DNA of 64,000 nt from Candidatus Heimdallarchaeota archaeon (lineage in GTDB: Archaea > Asgardarchaeota > Heimdallarchaeia > Hodarchaeales > Hodarchaeaceae): contig CP070695.1 in NCBI GenBank assembly GCA_020353515.1, positions 4,529,414-4,593,413 on the forward strand, in the 5' to 3' direction. The notes beneath the pieces are model-generated. The model was given only the letters and a program-made list of their open reading frames with translations, was not told where the DNA came from and made no database searches. How positions within the stretch are numbered: position 1 is the stretch's first letter; the number at the start of each line of letters is the position of its first letter. Shown here one piece after another: positions 8,987 to 18,817 of this stretch. Both the position numbers and the translations under genes were made by a program.

Positions 8987-9725
8987 TTGGATATCATTTT
9001 CTGAAATAGCACGACCAGCAGATTCGACATGGCTCTATAAGGGGCAGACTATTCAATCCATTAATAATGCAAGCGTTATATTTATTCCAGTAGATTTTTC
9101 ACGATTAATCTACAATACTAGTTCATACATCCTACTTTATGGTGCGGGAATTTATTGGACCAAATTCTCTGTTTATAAACAAACAATTACCACAGACACA
9201 CGATACATTTCTGGTTTGGTTATTCCAGAAGAAAAATGGCTTGACAACCATTTCAATACTGAACCTTTTGTCTTCCCTCCCCCTTACGATTTCATGATAG
9301 TAGGTGATAACTTACAAGAGTTTTCTTTTAACGCGTTAAGAACGGAAGAGGAATCAACAGGTTATGTACGTCGGGCATTCGGTCGAGGTATTATCTTAGC
9401 TCAACTGGTTTTTCCGTTCAAAGAACCTCTGGTTATGCTAAGGAAGACAACAGAAAGCTATGAGGAATTTGATTCACCCACAGCTCCTATGCGAGTTCTT
9501 ATTTCTGAATTTGCGGAGGGAAAAGTGGTGAATGAGATTTCACTTGAATCTCCAAATAAAAAATATGAGGAATCAACTCCTGGAATCAGGAAAATTCAGC
9601 CTAATCTGCTAAAAATATTCCCTGAAAAGTGGAGTAATGAAATTTACCTCAATGGTTTGCGTCGTGAAATTTCAATTATTTCCAAAGATTTCGCATTCAT
9701 TGGGGCACCACTGATCTTAAAATAA
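8916..9725 (+). CDS. Unknown protein, probably frameshifted at its N-terminus
   Basis: The open frame gives 269 residues with mixed alpha/beta character and no signal peptide, TM helix or recognisable motif. Its first 25 residues are basic and proline/glycine-rich and overlap a more protein-like frame, so the true N-terminus probably lies in that other frame (from about 8818). From DWISFSEIARPADSTWLYKG onward the sequence looks genuine. The C-terminus ends FAFIGAPLILK. No function can be suggested. It is monocistronic, with a TATA-like CTATAAAAC upstream around 8760. Confidence 0.6.
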   Translation: MRKRPLGLTKSPLGRLKSLIVISDWISFSEIARPADSTWLYKGQTIQSINNASVIFIPVDFSRLIYNTSSYILLYGAGIYWTKFSVYKQTITTDTRYISGLVIPEEKWLDNHFNTEPFVFPPPYDFMIVGDNLQEFSFNALRTEEESTGYVRRAFGRGIILAQLVFPFKEPLVMLRKTTESYEEFDSPTAPMRVLISEFAEGKVVNEISLESPNKKYEESTPGIRKIQPNLLKIFPEKWSNEIYLNGLRREISIISKDFAFIGAPLILK

Positions 9726-9875
9726 CCATCATTTAATAACTGCAGCTGTCATACGCTTTTCCAATACTTTAGAGAAAGCTAAATTTCACATAATGTTCCA
9801 GCTTTCCGTATTTCCCCCCTGAAGTTCATCTTATAATAGAATAGATGATACTAAGCAAAAATGACTTTTGCAAAG

Positions 9876-9883
9876 TTTTATAT
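9876..9883 (+). promoter_or_regulatory. TATA box for the gene at 9940
   Basis: TTTTATAT preceded by CAAAG (BRE-like) lies about 60 bases before the ATG. Transcription would start roughly 25 bases downstream, leaving a short leader. Confidence 0.4.
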
Positions 9884-9939
9884 GGGTAACCATGAATTAT
9901 TACATTAATTCAGAAGCATTAATATTGTTGTGAAGATGT

Positions 9940-10275
9940 ATGGCTGACGTTTGGACTGAAGACCAGGCCGATCTGCTAAAATATAGTTTACGGAATATTT
10001 TTGCTACTGTTACAAACATTCTACGCTATAGGTCAAATAAATTTTATATCGCAACCCCGTTTAACCAGGGTTATAGGCAGTTTGACATAGAAGGGGATAA
10101 TTTAGAGGAAATGCTTTATAAGGCTACAGAACTAATGAAATCTAAAAACATTCATTGTATAAATCTAGAGACTGCTGATGGCCTTCCTATACTGACAATT
10201 TTTTTGGAGGCAGGGCCAACAATAATCATCAACGATGTAATCACTGATAGAACTATATGTAACATTCTCCTATAA
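9940..10275 (+). CDS. Small soluble protein, unknown function
   Basis: 111 residues starting MADVWTEDQADLLKYSL, with a helix, a beta region (NKFYIATPFNQGYRQFDI), an amphipathic helix (NLEEMLYKATELMKS) and two more strands (LPILTIFLE, TIIINDVI). The alternation of helix and strands and the size would allow a roadblock- or longin-like fold, but no signature residues support it. The coding frame is clear and the ATG is preceded by a promoter-like TATA box. It converges on the GNAT gene, only 16 bases away. Confidence 0.6.
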   Translation: MADVWTEDQADLLKYSLRNIFATVTNILRYRSNKFYIATPFNQGYRQFDIEGDNLEEMLYKATELMKSKNIHCINLETADGLPILTIFLEAGPTIIINDVITDRTICNILL

Positions 10276-10291
10276 CTATATATGATATATG

Positions 10292-10801
10292 TCAAATATC
10301 ACGATTTTTTCTTAATTTACTCAGGTTTAATCTGAATAAATCGGTATTTGCAGTCTGGATATGATCAAATTGCTCAAAACCTAATTTTGAATAAAAATTT
10401 TGAGCATTTTTGTTGTTATGTTGCACACCTAGTTCAATGAATTCTTTTCCTTCCTTATGTGTTTCCTCGATTAAATAATTCATTATTTTTGAACCAATAC
10501 TCTTTCTTTGATAATTATTTTGAAGGACAATAGCTGTTATCCACAGTGCATTAAATTCTTCGTTCACCCAGAGATACCCCCCCGAGGCTTTTTGAACTTC
10601 AATTATAAAGATCTTATGATGATTTCCAATTAAATACTTGGAGATGTCAGAAAACCAACTTTCCCAATTCCAATATTGAGGTACTACCTCATCCATTTCT
10701 GCATGTGAAATTTCCTTGATATATTCAAGATCTGATAATCTTGCTCGCCGTAAGATAACAAGAGGGTCAGAAGAAAGATTAATTATTGAAAGGTCTAACA
10801 T
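10292..10801 (-). CDS. GNAT-family N-acetyltransferase
   Basis: 169 residues with the GNAT layout: strand beta1 VILRRARLSDLEYIKEI near residue 14, central strand GGYLWVNEEFNALWITAIVL, acetyl-CoA pyrophosphate loop QNNYQRKSIGSKIM (motif A, Q-R-x-x-I-G) near 95-108, and motif B NKNAQNFYSKLGFEQFD near 128. The family transfers acetyl groups from acetyl-CoA to amines, including protein N-termini and small molecules. The substrate is unknown. The gene is on the opposite strand to its neighbours and seems monocistronic. The start is ATG at 10801. Confidence 0.88.
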   Translation of the reverse strand: MLDLSIINLSSDPLVILRRARLSDLEYIKEISHAEMDEVVPQYWNWESWFSDISKYLIGNHHKIFIIEVQKASGGYLWVNEEFNALWITAIVLQNNYQRKSIGSKIMNYLIEETHKEGKEFIELGVQHNNKNAQNFYSKLGFEQFDHIQTANTDLFRLNLSKLRKNRDI

Positions 10802-10926
10802 TTTATCTTACTCTTGTATTTTACAAGTTTAGCTTAAAAGTTTCCTAATGTGTAAAAACAAAAGAAACCAAAAAGGAATAAAGTTTTCCTGAATGCCACA
10901 ATAATGATTTGAGAAAGTGCCGTCAG

Positions 10927-11952
10927 ATGAAAGTGAATTTCATTCTTGATCTAGAGAAAAGTCTTGTTGGGAGTGGTGTTTATAGTTCAGCTATTAGGCT
11001 AGCAAACAAATTAAGAGAATTTGGAATAAAAACTGATGTGAATGGAAGAGAGTTCCCATATGACATTTATCATTTTCAGACATCCCTCCCTCAATCTCTA
11101 TGGAAGGCAAAAATTCTCAAGCGAAAAAAGAGAAGTTATAAAATATTAATGACTGGTCACACCACGATTGAGGATTTTCGTAATAGCTTTTTACTTTCCA
11201 ATCGAATAAATTTTGCTCTTATACCTTATTTAACGAAATTCTATTCCTACGCTGACTATCTTATCGCAGTAAGCGATTATAATCGAAAAATTCTCCTACG
11301 TTATGGATATAATCCGTCTCAAATTAGAGTAATCTCTAATGGAATTGATCTAACAAAAATACGTAAAAAACCTAAGATAAGGATAAAAACACGAAAAAAT
11401 CTTGGAATCTCTGATCAGCAGCTCATTATTATCACAGTAGGATTATGTATTTTTCGCAAGGCACCAGACATATTTACCGAGGTGGCTCTTGCAACTCCAG
11501 AGCACCAATTCTTTTGGATAGGAAAATATTTACCTTTAGGAACCATTGCACATTCCTCGTTCCTTAGAGAAAAGTTTAAACTTGCAAGAAGAACTCCAAA
11601 CATCCGTTTCACTGGGTATGTTTCACGATTAACATTAGAGGCTCTTTGGAATGCCGCAGATATATTTCTTTATGTCAGTAGAGAAGAAAATCAAGGAATA
11701 GCCCTACTTGAAAGTATGGCTTATGGAAAAATACCAGTAGTTCGGGACCATCCTGTTTTTGACTGGTTATCATCTGAAAGAGAATGCCTTAAAGGAAAAA
11801 CAGTCGAGGAGTTTTCAAAACAAATCCGACGGCTTGCAGCAGACAAAAAACTTAGGGAAAATTTGCGAGCTAGTTGTGAAATCGCTTTAAGAGATCATGA
11901 TATCGATAAGTCTGTAAAAAAACTCGCTAATCTTTACACAGAAATCACATAA
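10927..11952 (+). CDS. GT4-family glycosyltransferase (second copy)
   Basis: About 341 residues, GT-B fold. The N-terminus MKVNFILDLEKSLVGSGVYSS carries the glycine loop. TGHTTIEDF, the linker VISNGIDLTKIRKK, the donor-binding region VGLCIFRKAPDIFTEVA, FTGYVSRLTLEALWNAADIF and the E-x7-E element REENQGIALLESMAYGKIPVV all follow family order. An in-frame TTG at 10909 would add six residues (MRKCRQ); the ATG at 10927 gives the usual N-terminus. It differs clearly from the GT4 at 6863, so the two probably have different donors or acceptors. It could act in lipid or surface glycan assembly. Monocistronic. Confidence 0.87.
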   Translation: MKVNFILDLEKSLVGSGVYSSAIRLANKLREFGIKTDVNGREFPYDIYHFQTSLPQSLWKAKILKRKKRSYKILMTGHTTIEDFRNSFLLSNRINFALIPYLTKFYSYADYLIAVSDYNRKILLRYGYNPSQIRVISNGIDLTKIRKKPKIRIKTRKNLGISDQQLIIITVGLCIFRKAPDIFTEVALATPEHQFFWIGKYLPLGTIAHSSFLREKFKLARRTPNIRFTGYVSRLTLEALWNAADIFLYVSREENQGIALLESMAYGKIPVVRDHPVFDWLSSERECLKGKTVEEFSKQIRRLAADKKLRENLRASCEIALRDHDIDKSVKKLANLYTEIT

Positions 11953-12002
11953 TAGATTTGAGCCAATGACTTGACAATAATTGAGGTATTATGTGTTAAA
12001 AC

Positions 12003-14912
12003 TTATTTTAAAGATTTATTTGCCCAAAGAAGGGCACCAATGACACCTATACAGACAAGAACAAAGAATAGGAATCCTCCAATTCCGATGGCAAAATCGA
12101 AAGGAGATTCTTGTTCTTCTGTTTCACTTGGAACTTCTATAACTGTATAACTTATTGTTCCTATCGCCTCGGAATGTCCAACAATGAAGATATCAATTGT
12201 ATATACCTTCCCTTTAGCATCTCTTTCAATATCTAGGTCAATATTGTAAACCCCCGCTTCTTCATAGATAACTAAATTGCCCTTGGATTGATTACCATCT
12301 AAGAAACCAATTAAATCTAATCCTCCAATTATTCTTCCTGTTGAATTATCAATATGGACGGTGAAATTAATAGTTTTTTGGTCTCCTTGCTTGAGATTGA
12401 ACATACCCTCTGCAGGAACAACGAAAGGAGCCCCTTTTACTTGAATAGAGTGGGTTATATCTAATTCTTCTTGATCGTGAACCCCTAATTTATAGGGGGT
12501 ATTCCAGCGAATTCGAAAGGCATATGTTCCAGCCTCAAGGCTAGGATCTATCGGATCAAACCATAAAACCGTTCTTCCAATATAATGGTAGTGTAATTGC
12601 TGTGAAATATCTATTTCAGAAGGAGATTGATCCAGATTGTCTAAAAAGATCGTTAACTCTAAGTCTTTCATTGGGATAGGAAGATTTATTGAAATATTAC
12701 GGTTTGGATAATCAAGCTCAAGAGTTTCATTATAATTTAAGAATTCTAAAGTGACATTACCACCTAGGTAATCAGTAATATAATAATTTGTCGCAGGTAA
12801 ATGTTCCTGAACAATATTGATCTTATACTTGATAGGTGGAAGATCTAATGGGATTGTTAAGCCTATGGGATCTCCACCTACACCACCAGGCTTCGTATTA
12901 CTTCCAATAATGCTGATAGTCAGGTTTGCTGAAAATTTTCCGTATATCCCCCTATTTGGAATCTTAAAATTCAAACCCATGGTCCTAGCATTATTAAGCG
13001 GAGTAGTAAAATTCCCATCCAGTATAGTCTCTCCTTCTTTGTTATATTGAATATATTCGGTCTCTCTCCAAGTTATATTCTCACGAGAATACCAGTTACT
13101 ATCCCAACGATAGTTAACCCAAACAGACCAAAGATTTAAGTAATCGAGACTATAGTATTCACCAATAGTTGAATTTGCTTCAAGGAATCCTAATATTGTG
13201 ACATTATCACCAGGGGAAAGTGCTTCAATATCTGACTCTTTTTCAAAATACTCAGTGAAGATAGATTGTGTGTCATTCCCAGTACCATGAGTTTCATTAG
13301 TAAATCCTCGATGCATGTATATATCTTGTACAACGTAATTCATTGAATCTTCAATTGTTAAAGAGATATTAATTGATTTAGTGTCAATATATTCGTTATC
13401 ATTGTCAATTCGATGTATTTGATAAACAAAAATCCATGAACCAAAATAGATTTGATGGGTTGGTAATTGCAATTGTATTGTAGCAAGACAATCAGACGGA
13501 GTTGTCTCATTCTCGAAAGGCTCGACCTCAATGTCATATGTACTTACAAGTTCCTCACTTAAGCCATGATGTATCCAAGTGGAACTGATCTGCCCTTGGA
13601 AAGTCTCACGATAAGCTGATTTTATAATAGGACCCATTTCATCAGCTGGAACAGTTACTCGATCAACTCTAGTGTTGTCTATTAACCAATAAGAGGTTTG
13701 GTTGTTTGCAAATGTATTATCATCTGATAAGATAAATCTAAAGGTTTTGAAATCGTTTCTAGCCATATCAATCTTGAAACTTTCATTTACCCATTCATGA
13801 ATAGCTACAGAAGCAATCGTTCTGTTTTCCCATTGACTATTTTCACCTTCTTCGTGCCAGTATGAAAAAGTTAGATCTGGGGGTACCTCATAAAAATAGC
13901 ACTCATCTAACCTCCCAGTATAATAATCATCAACAGCTGCATCACGACCGTAGAAAATTGCCCGTATTTGAGTGGTATTTTCAGGAGTTTTCCAGCTCAG
14001 AACTTGAGTAACATAGCCTTTGTCATCTGGTGTATAATCTCGTGAGTCATCAGAAGAAATTTTGTAACCAATTCTATTTCCTGAAGAGTTATAGGCCTCA
14101 AGTCTTAGATCCCAAAAGTTGTCACTTCCTACTCCAGTAGCTTTTACCACAAATACGATTAACCGGTCTTCTCCCACCAAATTAACACTTTGATTTAATA
14201 AATACCCTTCTGTACCGTTGATTTCAAGATAATAACTCCCATCTGAGGCATTAATAGGATCCTCAACTACTTTGACGTATGAGCTATTGAAATCCCAACC
14301 ATTTGTATTGCCTCCTTCAAATCCAGGATTCATGAGGAGGTTCTGACCTTGGGAAAAATAATCAAATGAGATCTCATATCTATCAGGCATTAACTCTGAA
14401 GTATTAAAGAAGATTTCAGCATCTTCTGTGTCAACATCCGCGATTTCAGTTAGGTTTAAGTAACCAGAAGTCGCCTCAATAGAGTAGAAATTGTCATTTG
14501 TCCAATCTGGAAGGGAAGGAGAATCAAAGGCGCTATCTTCAAAGATATCTTGGATCTCACTTTCAAAATCGAAAGAAACCTCACTAATGGGAGATTCTAA
14601 ACTCCATTCCAGAGAACCATTCATCTCTTCTGTGGTACTTTCAGCAGTAATTTCCAGCCATTCACCTGGGGCATAAGTATCTTTATCTGTTTTTAGGGTG
14701 GTCTTCCCTGAGGTAATAACATTACCAATTTTCGCTTGGGGATCATGATTAGACACCGTGGTTTCTTGACCAACTTCTTTTTGAACTGATTGATCTAGAA
14801 ATCCAGAAAATGCCGAATTATCTGCTATTGAGAAAATAGCAACAATATTCATAAAAAGCAGCAGAATGATACTTAATGATAACGTTCGTCTGATATAATT
14901 CATTGGTTTCAC
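12003..14912 (-). CDS. Large secreted, membrane-anchored surface protein with CBM-like module
   Basis: 969 residues. An N-terminal signal peptide (about 8-30, RRTLSLSIILLLFMNIVAIF) leads into an extracellular region rich in Asn-x-Ser/Thr sequons and beta strands. A single C-terminal TM helix (about 940-962) ends with a short basic tail ANKSLK. Around residue 190 the segment LMNPGFEGGNTNGWDFNSSY followed by GSYYLEINGTEG is typical of galactose-binding-like carbohydrate-binding modules. No protease or glycosidase catalytic motif is visible. It may be an S-layer-like or adhesin protein and a likely N-glycosylation target. Monocistronic. Confidence 0.75.
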   Translation of the reverse strand: MKPMNYIRRTLSLSIILLLFMNIVAIFSIADNSAFSGFLDQSVQKEVGQETTVSNHDPQAKIGNVITSGKTTLKTDKDTYAPGEWLEITAESTTEEMNGSLEWSLESPISEVSFDFESEIQDIFEDSAFDSPSLPDWTNDNFYSIEATSGYLNLTEIADVDTEDAEIFFNTSELMPDRYEISFDYFSQGQNLLMNPGFEGGNTNGWDFNSSYVKVVEDPINASDGSYYLEINGTEGYLLNQSVNLVGEDRLIVFVVKATGVGSDNFWDLRLEAYNSSGNRIGYKISSDDSRDYTPDDKGYVTQVLSWKTPENTTQIRAIFYGRDAAVDDYYTGRLDECYFYEVPPDLTFSYWHEEGENSQWENRTIASVAIHEWVNESFKIDMARNDFKTFRFILSDDNTFANNQTSYWLIDNTRVDRVTVPADEMGPIIKSAYRETFQGQISSTWIHHGLSEELVSTYDIEVEPFENETTPSDCLATIQLQLPTHQIYFGSWIFVYQIHRIDNDNEYIDTKSINISLTIEDSMNYVVQDIYMHRGFTNETHGTGNDTQSIFTEYFEKESDIEALSPGDNVTILGFLEANSTIGEYYSLDYLNLWSVWVNYRWDSNWYSRENITWRETEYIQYNKEGETILDGNFTTPLNNARTMGLNFKIPNRGIYGKFSANLTISIIGSNTKPGGVGGDPIGLTIPLDLPPIKYKINIVQEHLPATNYYITDYLGGNVTLEFLNYNETLELDYPNRNISINLPIPMKDLELTIFLDNLDQSPSEIDISQQLHYHYIGRTVLWFDPIDPSLEAGTYAFRIRWNTPYKLGVHDQEELDITHSIQVKGAPFVVPAEGMFNLKQGDQKTINFTVHIDNSTGRIIGGLDLIGFLDGNQSKGNLVIYEEAGVYNIDLDIERDAKGKVYTIDIFIVGHSEAIGTISYTVIEVPSETEEQESPFDFAIGIGGFLFFVLVCIGVIGALLWANKSLK

Positions 14913-15099
14913 CGTACTTTGATATTTCGGATTGATTCTCGAATCACTGAGAAGATTTATCCACAGAGGAGGATTCAGCCGTTAAACTCCTTAATTGGGT
15001 CTAAATGGAGTAGATCGTCTTTATTTTTTTAAGTTTGTTTTTATCAACCAAAGATGAGTTAAACTTAAGTTTGGTAACCTTATATTAGATTGGGAAAGT

Positions 15100-17004
15100 A
15101 TGACAGAACTTAGAACAGAGCTTAATCAGGTAATAGAACAAGGAAAACAAGCCCTAAACGAAAATGAAATAGATGAAGCCATCTTTGCTTTTGAAAGGGC
15201 AGTTCAGATTGCAAGTGAAGCCTCACCCTCACTAAATAGTATCATTGGCATTTCTTTCGCATATATAGCATTAGCTAATGGAAAGAAAGGAGAGATTGCA
15301 ATAGCACTTGAATATATTAATACTGCGGCTGAATTCTTTCCTGTAAACCCAGTAAATCCAGTAATATATGCCCAACTTCTTCTAGGACTTGGTATTGAAT
15401 TCCAGAAAATAAAATTACATGAATGTTCAACCATAATTTTGAAAAATGCCCTTACTCTGGCTAAAAGTAAAACGGTGGAGGTTGATATAGAGGTTATTTC
15501 ATTAGTAGCTCGCAATTTAGCATTTTCTTATAACAAAATAGGAAATAATGTTTCTTCTGCAAAATTGTACAGAATAGCTGCGGATTTGGAGGATGAACCT
15601 AAATCTGCGATTGTCCTGTATCGAAATTCAGCTTATTTATACTATCAAGAGAATATGAAAGAATTCAGTCTAGATATTCTTGAAACAGCTTTTAATAAAG
15701 CTGGAATTCTTGGAGACACTAATTGTCAGCTTGAAATTGCACATTTCCAAGGAGTAGTCTCTTATGAAATTAGTTCAAGCTATGTCCAAAGAGGTTACCT
15801 TGAGAAGGCAGTCGCATATCTAGATCTTTGTTATGATAAATTCACTTTCACAGAGGATTCTTTATGGGTAATTAAGGTTCTCTATGATAAAGCTATACTA
15901 TTAGAAAGGATAGGGAAGGATTGGCAAAGGAATAAGATGCTGGAAGAACTCATCAAGTTTAAAATTACTGATAAAAACAAGGAATATATTATTAAAGCTA
16001 TTCTCCTCTTGATAATTCATGCTTTGGAGGGGAACCATTATTCTAAAGCTGATTTTTACATTCAACAAGTGTCAGAGGCTCAATTACAAGATATAAACCC
16101 TCAATTAGGTCAAAAAATTCGAGAAATTCGAGAAATTTTAGAAATATCTCGTAGAAGGGGACAATTACACGCTGACATTCATTTTTCGCGGAAAGATCTG
16201 GATCTTCCTATCGATCAACTGCTTCCAGAGGGAAAAACTCCTACTCAGGATATTTCTCAAGAAGGAGAGAGGTTAGCAACCCTTCAGGTTCCTGAATTAG
16301 ATTTGACCGTTTCAAGAGCTATTTCATCTCATAAAATCAAACAACCAACAGTAGAAGTGCTTCAAGAGCTATTTACGACTTCTGAAGAAATTCAACCACA
16401 ACTGGCTGATCAAGAACCAATTTTACCAACTGTTCAAGAGTATGTACCAACTGAGGAACTACAAGAGGCAGAAATTGAACCAATATCTGATCCAACACCT
16501 GAATATGACCATGAAAAAACAATAGCTTTAGAAAGATTATTTAGAGCACATCAGGTGCCCCAAGAATCAATTATAACTTCTGATCCATTGATTTCTTCTT
16601 CAGAAATTGAATATTCCTTACCTGAGGGACCAATAAGTGAATCTATTGAAGAACAACCTCAGGTTACTAGCTCTCCAACTCCAATAATCTCGCAGGATGA
16701 AAATATCCGCTCAGAAGTTGTAAGTCGTTTACAAAGAGCTGGATGGGCAGTTGAACTTAATTTCACAAATCTCACACGAAGGGGTGCAGAACCTGATATT
16801 ATTGCATCAAAAGGTTTGATCAGAAAAACACGAAAGTTCATTTTTTTTGCTGAAAATCCTGCAGATGCAGAAATATGTTCGTTCTTACTCCAATCAAACC
16901 CTGAAAGAGGAGAAAAGCTGATTTTTTTACTCAGTGGTGATCCCAGGGATGCGAATATCTCCGTAGAGGTAAAATTATTGACCCAAATAGGCCAACTCTT
17001 TTGA
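15100..17004 (+). CDS. TPR protein with acidic linker and C-terminal Mrr-like domain remnant
   Basis: 634 residues. The first 350 form TPR/SNAP-like helices (for example NENEIDEAIFAFERAVQIA and AIALEYINTAAEFFPVNP). Residues 380-535 are a Glu/Pro/Ser-rich linker, probably disordered. The last 95 residues form an alpha/beta domain with RLQRAGWAVELN, RGAEPDIIASKG and KFIFFAEN. That spacing recalls the PD-(D/E)xK nuclease fold, but the last position is Asn rather than Lys, so activity is doubtful. Start ATG at 15100. The gene converges on adk. It could be a scaffold with a nucleic-acid-related tail; function unproven. Confidence 0.75.
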   Translation: MTELRTELNQVIEQGKQALNENEIDEAIFAFERAVQIASEASPSLNSIIGISFAYIALANGKKGEIAIALEYINTAAEFFPVNPVNPVIYAQLLLGLGIEFQKIKLHECSTIILKNALTLAKSKTVEVDIEVISLVARNLAFSYNKIGNNVSSAKLYRIAADLEDEPKSAIVLYRNSAYLYYQENMKEFSLDILETAFNKAGILGDTNCQLEIAHFQGVVSYEISSSYVQRGYLEKAVAYLDLCYDKFTFTEDSLWVIKVLYDKAILLERIGKDWQRNKMLEELIKFKITDKNKEYIIKAILLLIIHALEGNHYSKADFYIQQVSEAQLQDINPQLGQKIREIREILEISRRRGQLHADIHFSRKDLDLPIDQLLPEGKTPTQDISQEGERLATLQVPELDLTVSRAISSHKIKQPTVEVLQELFTTSEEIQPQLADQEPILPTVQEYVPTEELQEAEIEPISDPTPEYDHEKTIALERLFRAHQVPQESIITSDPLISSSEIEYSLPEGPISESIEEQPQVTSSPTPIISQDENIRSEVVSRLQRAGWAVELNFTNLTRRGAEPDIIASKGLIRKTRKFIFFAENPADAEICSFLLQSNPERGEKLIFLLSGDPRDANISVEVKLLTQIGQLF

Positions 17005-17056
17005 AAAAATGTTTCGAGAATTAATAGGATTCAAAACTTCGTTATTAAGAGGAATT

Positions 17057-17713
17057 TCACTCTTGTAATTGAAATTTCATTCTTAGAAGCGAGGAAAATT
17101 TTTGGTACATTTCATCAATTGTCCCATCGCTTGTTAATCTCTCTAAAATTCCTTGCTGTTGATAAAATTCTATTAGAGGTTTTGTTTCATGTTCATATGT
17201 AGCTATCCTTTTTTTCACAGTTTCTTCTACATCATCTTCCCTTTGAAATAATCTCCCTGAACATTTGTCGCAGATTCCTTCCTTCTTTGAAGGACTGTAT
17301 TTTATATGGTAAATAGCTCCACATTGTTTGCAGGTTCGGCGGCCAGTAATTCGTTCAATTAAAAGACCGTAATTTACCTCAATATTAATAACAAAATCAA
17401 TGTTAGTTATCATCTTAAGATCCTGAGCTTGACTCAAATTCCGTGGATAACCATCTAAAATGAATCCTCTTATACAGTCGTCTTGATTCAATCTTTCCTT
17501 CAAAAGCTGCAAAACAATGTCATCAGGTACTAATTTTCCCGTATTCATAAATTTTTTTGCTTTTAATCCTAATTCTGTGCTTTTTTTGATTGCTGCTCTT
17601 AGTAGATCTCCTGTACTAATTTGTGGAATATTAAAGTCTTTCACTATGAGCTTTGCTTGTGTACCTTTCCCTGAACCTGGAGGACCTAGTAAAACCAGTT
17701 TCATATTAACCAT
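17057..17713 (-). CDS. adk: Adenylate kinase (long form with zinc-binding LID)
   Basis: The enzyme catalyses ATP + AMP = 2 ADP in the cytosol. Seen are the P-loop GPPGSGKGTQA near residue 10, AMP-binding QISTGDLLRAA near 31, DGYPRN near 88, and a LID holding GRRTCKQC followed 16 residues later by CDKC (four-Cys zinc site). RLFQREDDVEETVKKR near 158 completes the set. At 218 residues it is the bacterial/eukaryotic long type, not the short AdkA type of methanogens. It follows the ACT-like gene by ten bases on the same strand, so the pair is an operon. Translation may begin at the second Met (MKLVLLG). Confidence 0.95.
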   Translation of the reverse strand: MVNMKLVLLGPPGSGKGTQAKLIVKDFNIPQISTGDLLRAAIKKSTELGLKAKKFMNTGKLVPDDIVLQLLKERLNQDDCIRGFILDGYPRNLSQAQDLKMITNIDFVINIEVNYGLLIERITGRRTCKQCGAIYHIKYSPSKKEGICDKCSGRLFQREDDVEETVKKRIATYEHETKPLIEFYQQQGILERLTSDGTIDEMYQKFSSLLRMKFQLQE

Positions 17714-17723
17714 TTCCTCTCCC

Positions 17724-18449
17724 TTAATTTAATGAAACGTCATTATTCAATTTTAAAAGGATATCTCTTGCTTTTGAAGCATTTTGCTCGTTTATTACGA
17801 AAATAATAATTAGATGGTCAGTGTGTTGAACCATGGTATCATAAATAGAAATAGCTTGGTCAGCAAGTAATGAAGAAACATGTGCTAGAATACCTGGAAT
17901 TTCTTGAGCTTTTGTTGGTAACATTAATTTAAGTAAACTGAGAGAATCTTGGAGTTTAAGAGTGTCAATGGCCTTAATAACTTCAGTCTCATCTAGAAAA
18001 GACTGCTCAGCCATCTTTTTAACATAAAACTCACTTCCACTATTATTAAGGTACACAGAACATATGTCATTACGTTCTAGTTGTTTAACTAAAATCCTTA
18101 AGACTTCATGAATATCTGTATCTTCATGAAAACGGATTTTGTAATGTTTCAATCCATCTGTAACCTCAGTAGTCCCTTTTTTCAGAATATCTTGTACTAA
18201 TTTTACACCGAGTAGCTCTTCCTGTTGTATTCGTAGTTTTTTGAGATATCTAGTTATGGCAACTGCAACATTGCCCTCTAATTTAACAGGATCTTTTGAT
18301 ATAAAATTTCCCTCTTTTATCAGCTGTGTTTTTATTCTTTTAGCGATTTCCCGCTGAGCAGTTTTTCTTTGCTGAAGTTCATGAACAAGTGAAGGGTCTT
18401 GTTCAAGTATTTCTCGTACAAATTTAGATACTGACTTTTCAACATGCAT
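17724..18449 (-). CDS. ACT-domain-like regulatory protein
   Basis: 241 residues. The first 80 are helical and charged. A middle strand-rich part (HYKIRFHEDTDIHEVLRIL) is followed by a winged-helix-like segment. The C-terminal 75 residues (SLLKLMLPTKAQEIPGILAHVSSLLADQAISIYDTMVQHTD and LIIIFVINEQNASKARDILL) have the beta-alpha-beta-beta-alpha-beta pattern and the P-G-I turn of ACT domains that bind small ligands. No catalytic domain accompanies it, so it is probably a ligand-responsive regulator. It is the first gene of the operon ending in adk. Confidence 0.65.
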   Translation of the reverse strand: MHVEKSVSKFVREILEQDPSLVHELQQRKTAQREIAKRIKTQLIKEGNFISKDPVKLEGNVAVAITRYLKKLRIQQEELLGVKLVQDILKKGTTEVTDGLKHYKIRFHEDTDIHEVLRILVKQLERNDICSVYLNNSGSEFYVKKMAEQSFLDETEVIKAIDTLKLQDSLSLLKLMLPTKAQEIPGILAHVSSLLADQAISIYDTMVQHTDHLIIIFVINEQNASKARDILLKLNNDVSLN

Positions 18450-18817
18450 AAGAGCTCTTCCTTTGAATATACATCAAATAATCTTATTATAGATGGATGG
18501 AGACAATTATTTTTATTGTTAAGATTACTAGGGTATAATAGTATTTCCTAATTCAGATTTTGTTGATTACAAAGAGTTTCATACAAAAAATCTAGTGAAG
18601 ATTATCAATTACTCTGTTTTTTCATAACTTTTTATTTATTCTGAAAATAATTACGAATGATGAAACAAATTCATATATTTCATCAATAGTTAAAGGAATA
18701 TAATAAGCTAAATTACTTTTGATAGAATTCTTTTTAACCAGAATAATATTGTAGAAGTGTATCAAATAATAAAATCCAGATAAAGAATGTCTAATTCGAG
18801 ATTCTAAGGTTTGAACA
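18450..18817. other. Divergent intergenic region, no gene seen
   Basis: 368 very AT-rich bases between the ACT-like gene (minus) and the GT2 gene (plus). It must hold both promoters. Several AT-rich tracts could serve as TATA boxes, but none is decisive. No RNA gene, repeat or ORF of note was found. Confidence 0.5.

Noticed and set aside
8806..9030. A 74-residue minus-strand open frame
   Set aside because: It lies antisense to the frame that reads as a real protein (KDEDLRIKIRD...), and its own composition is low-complexity.
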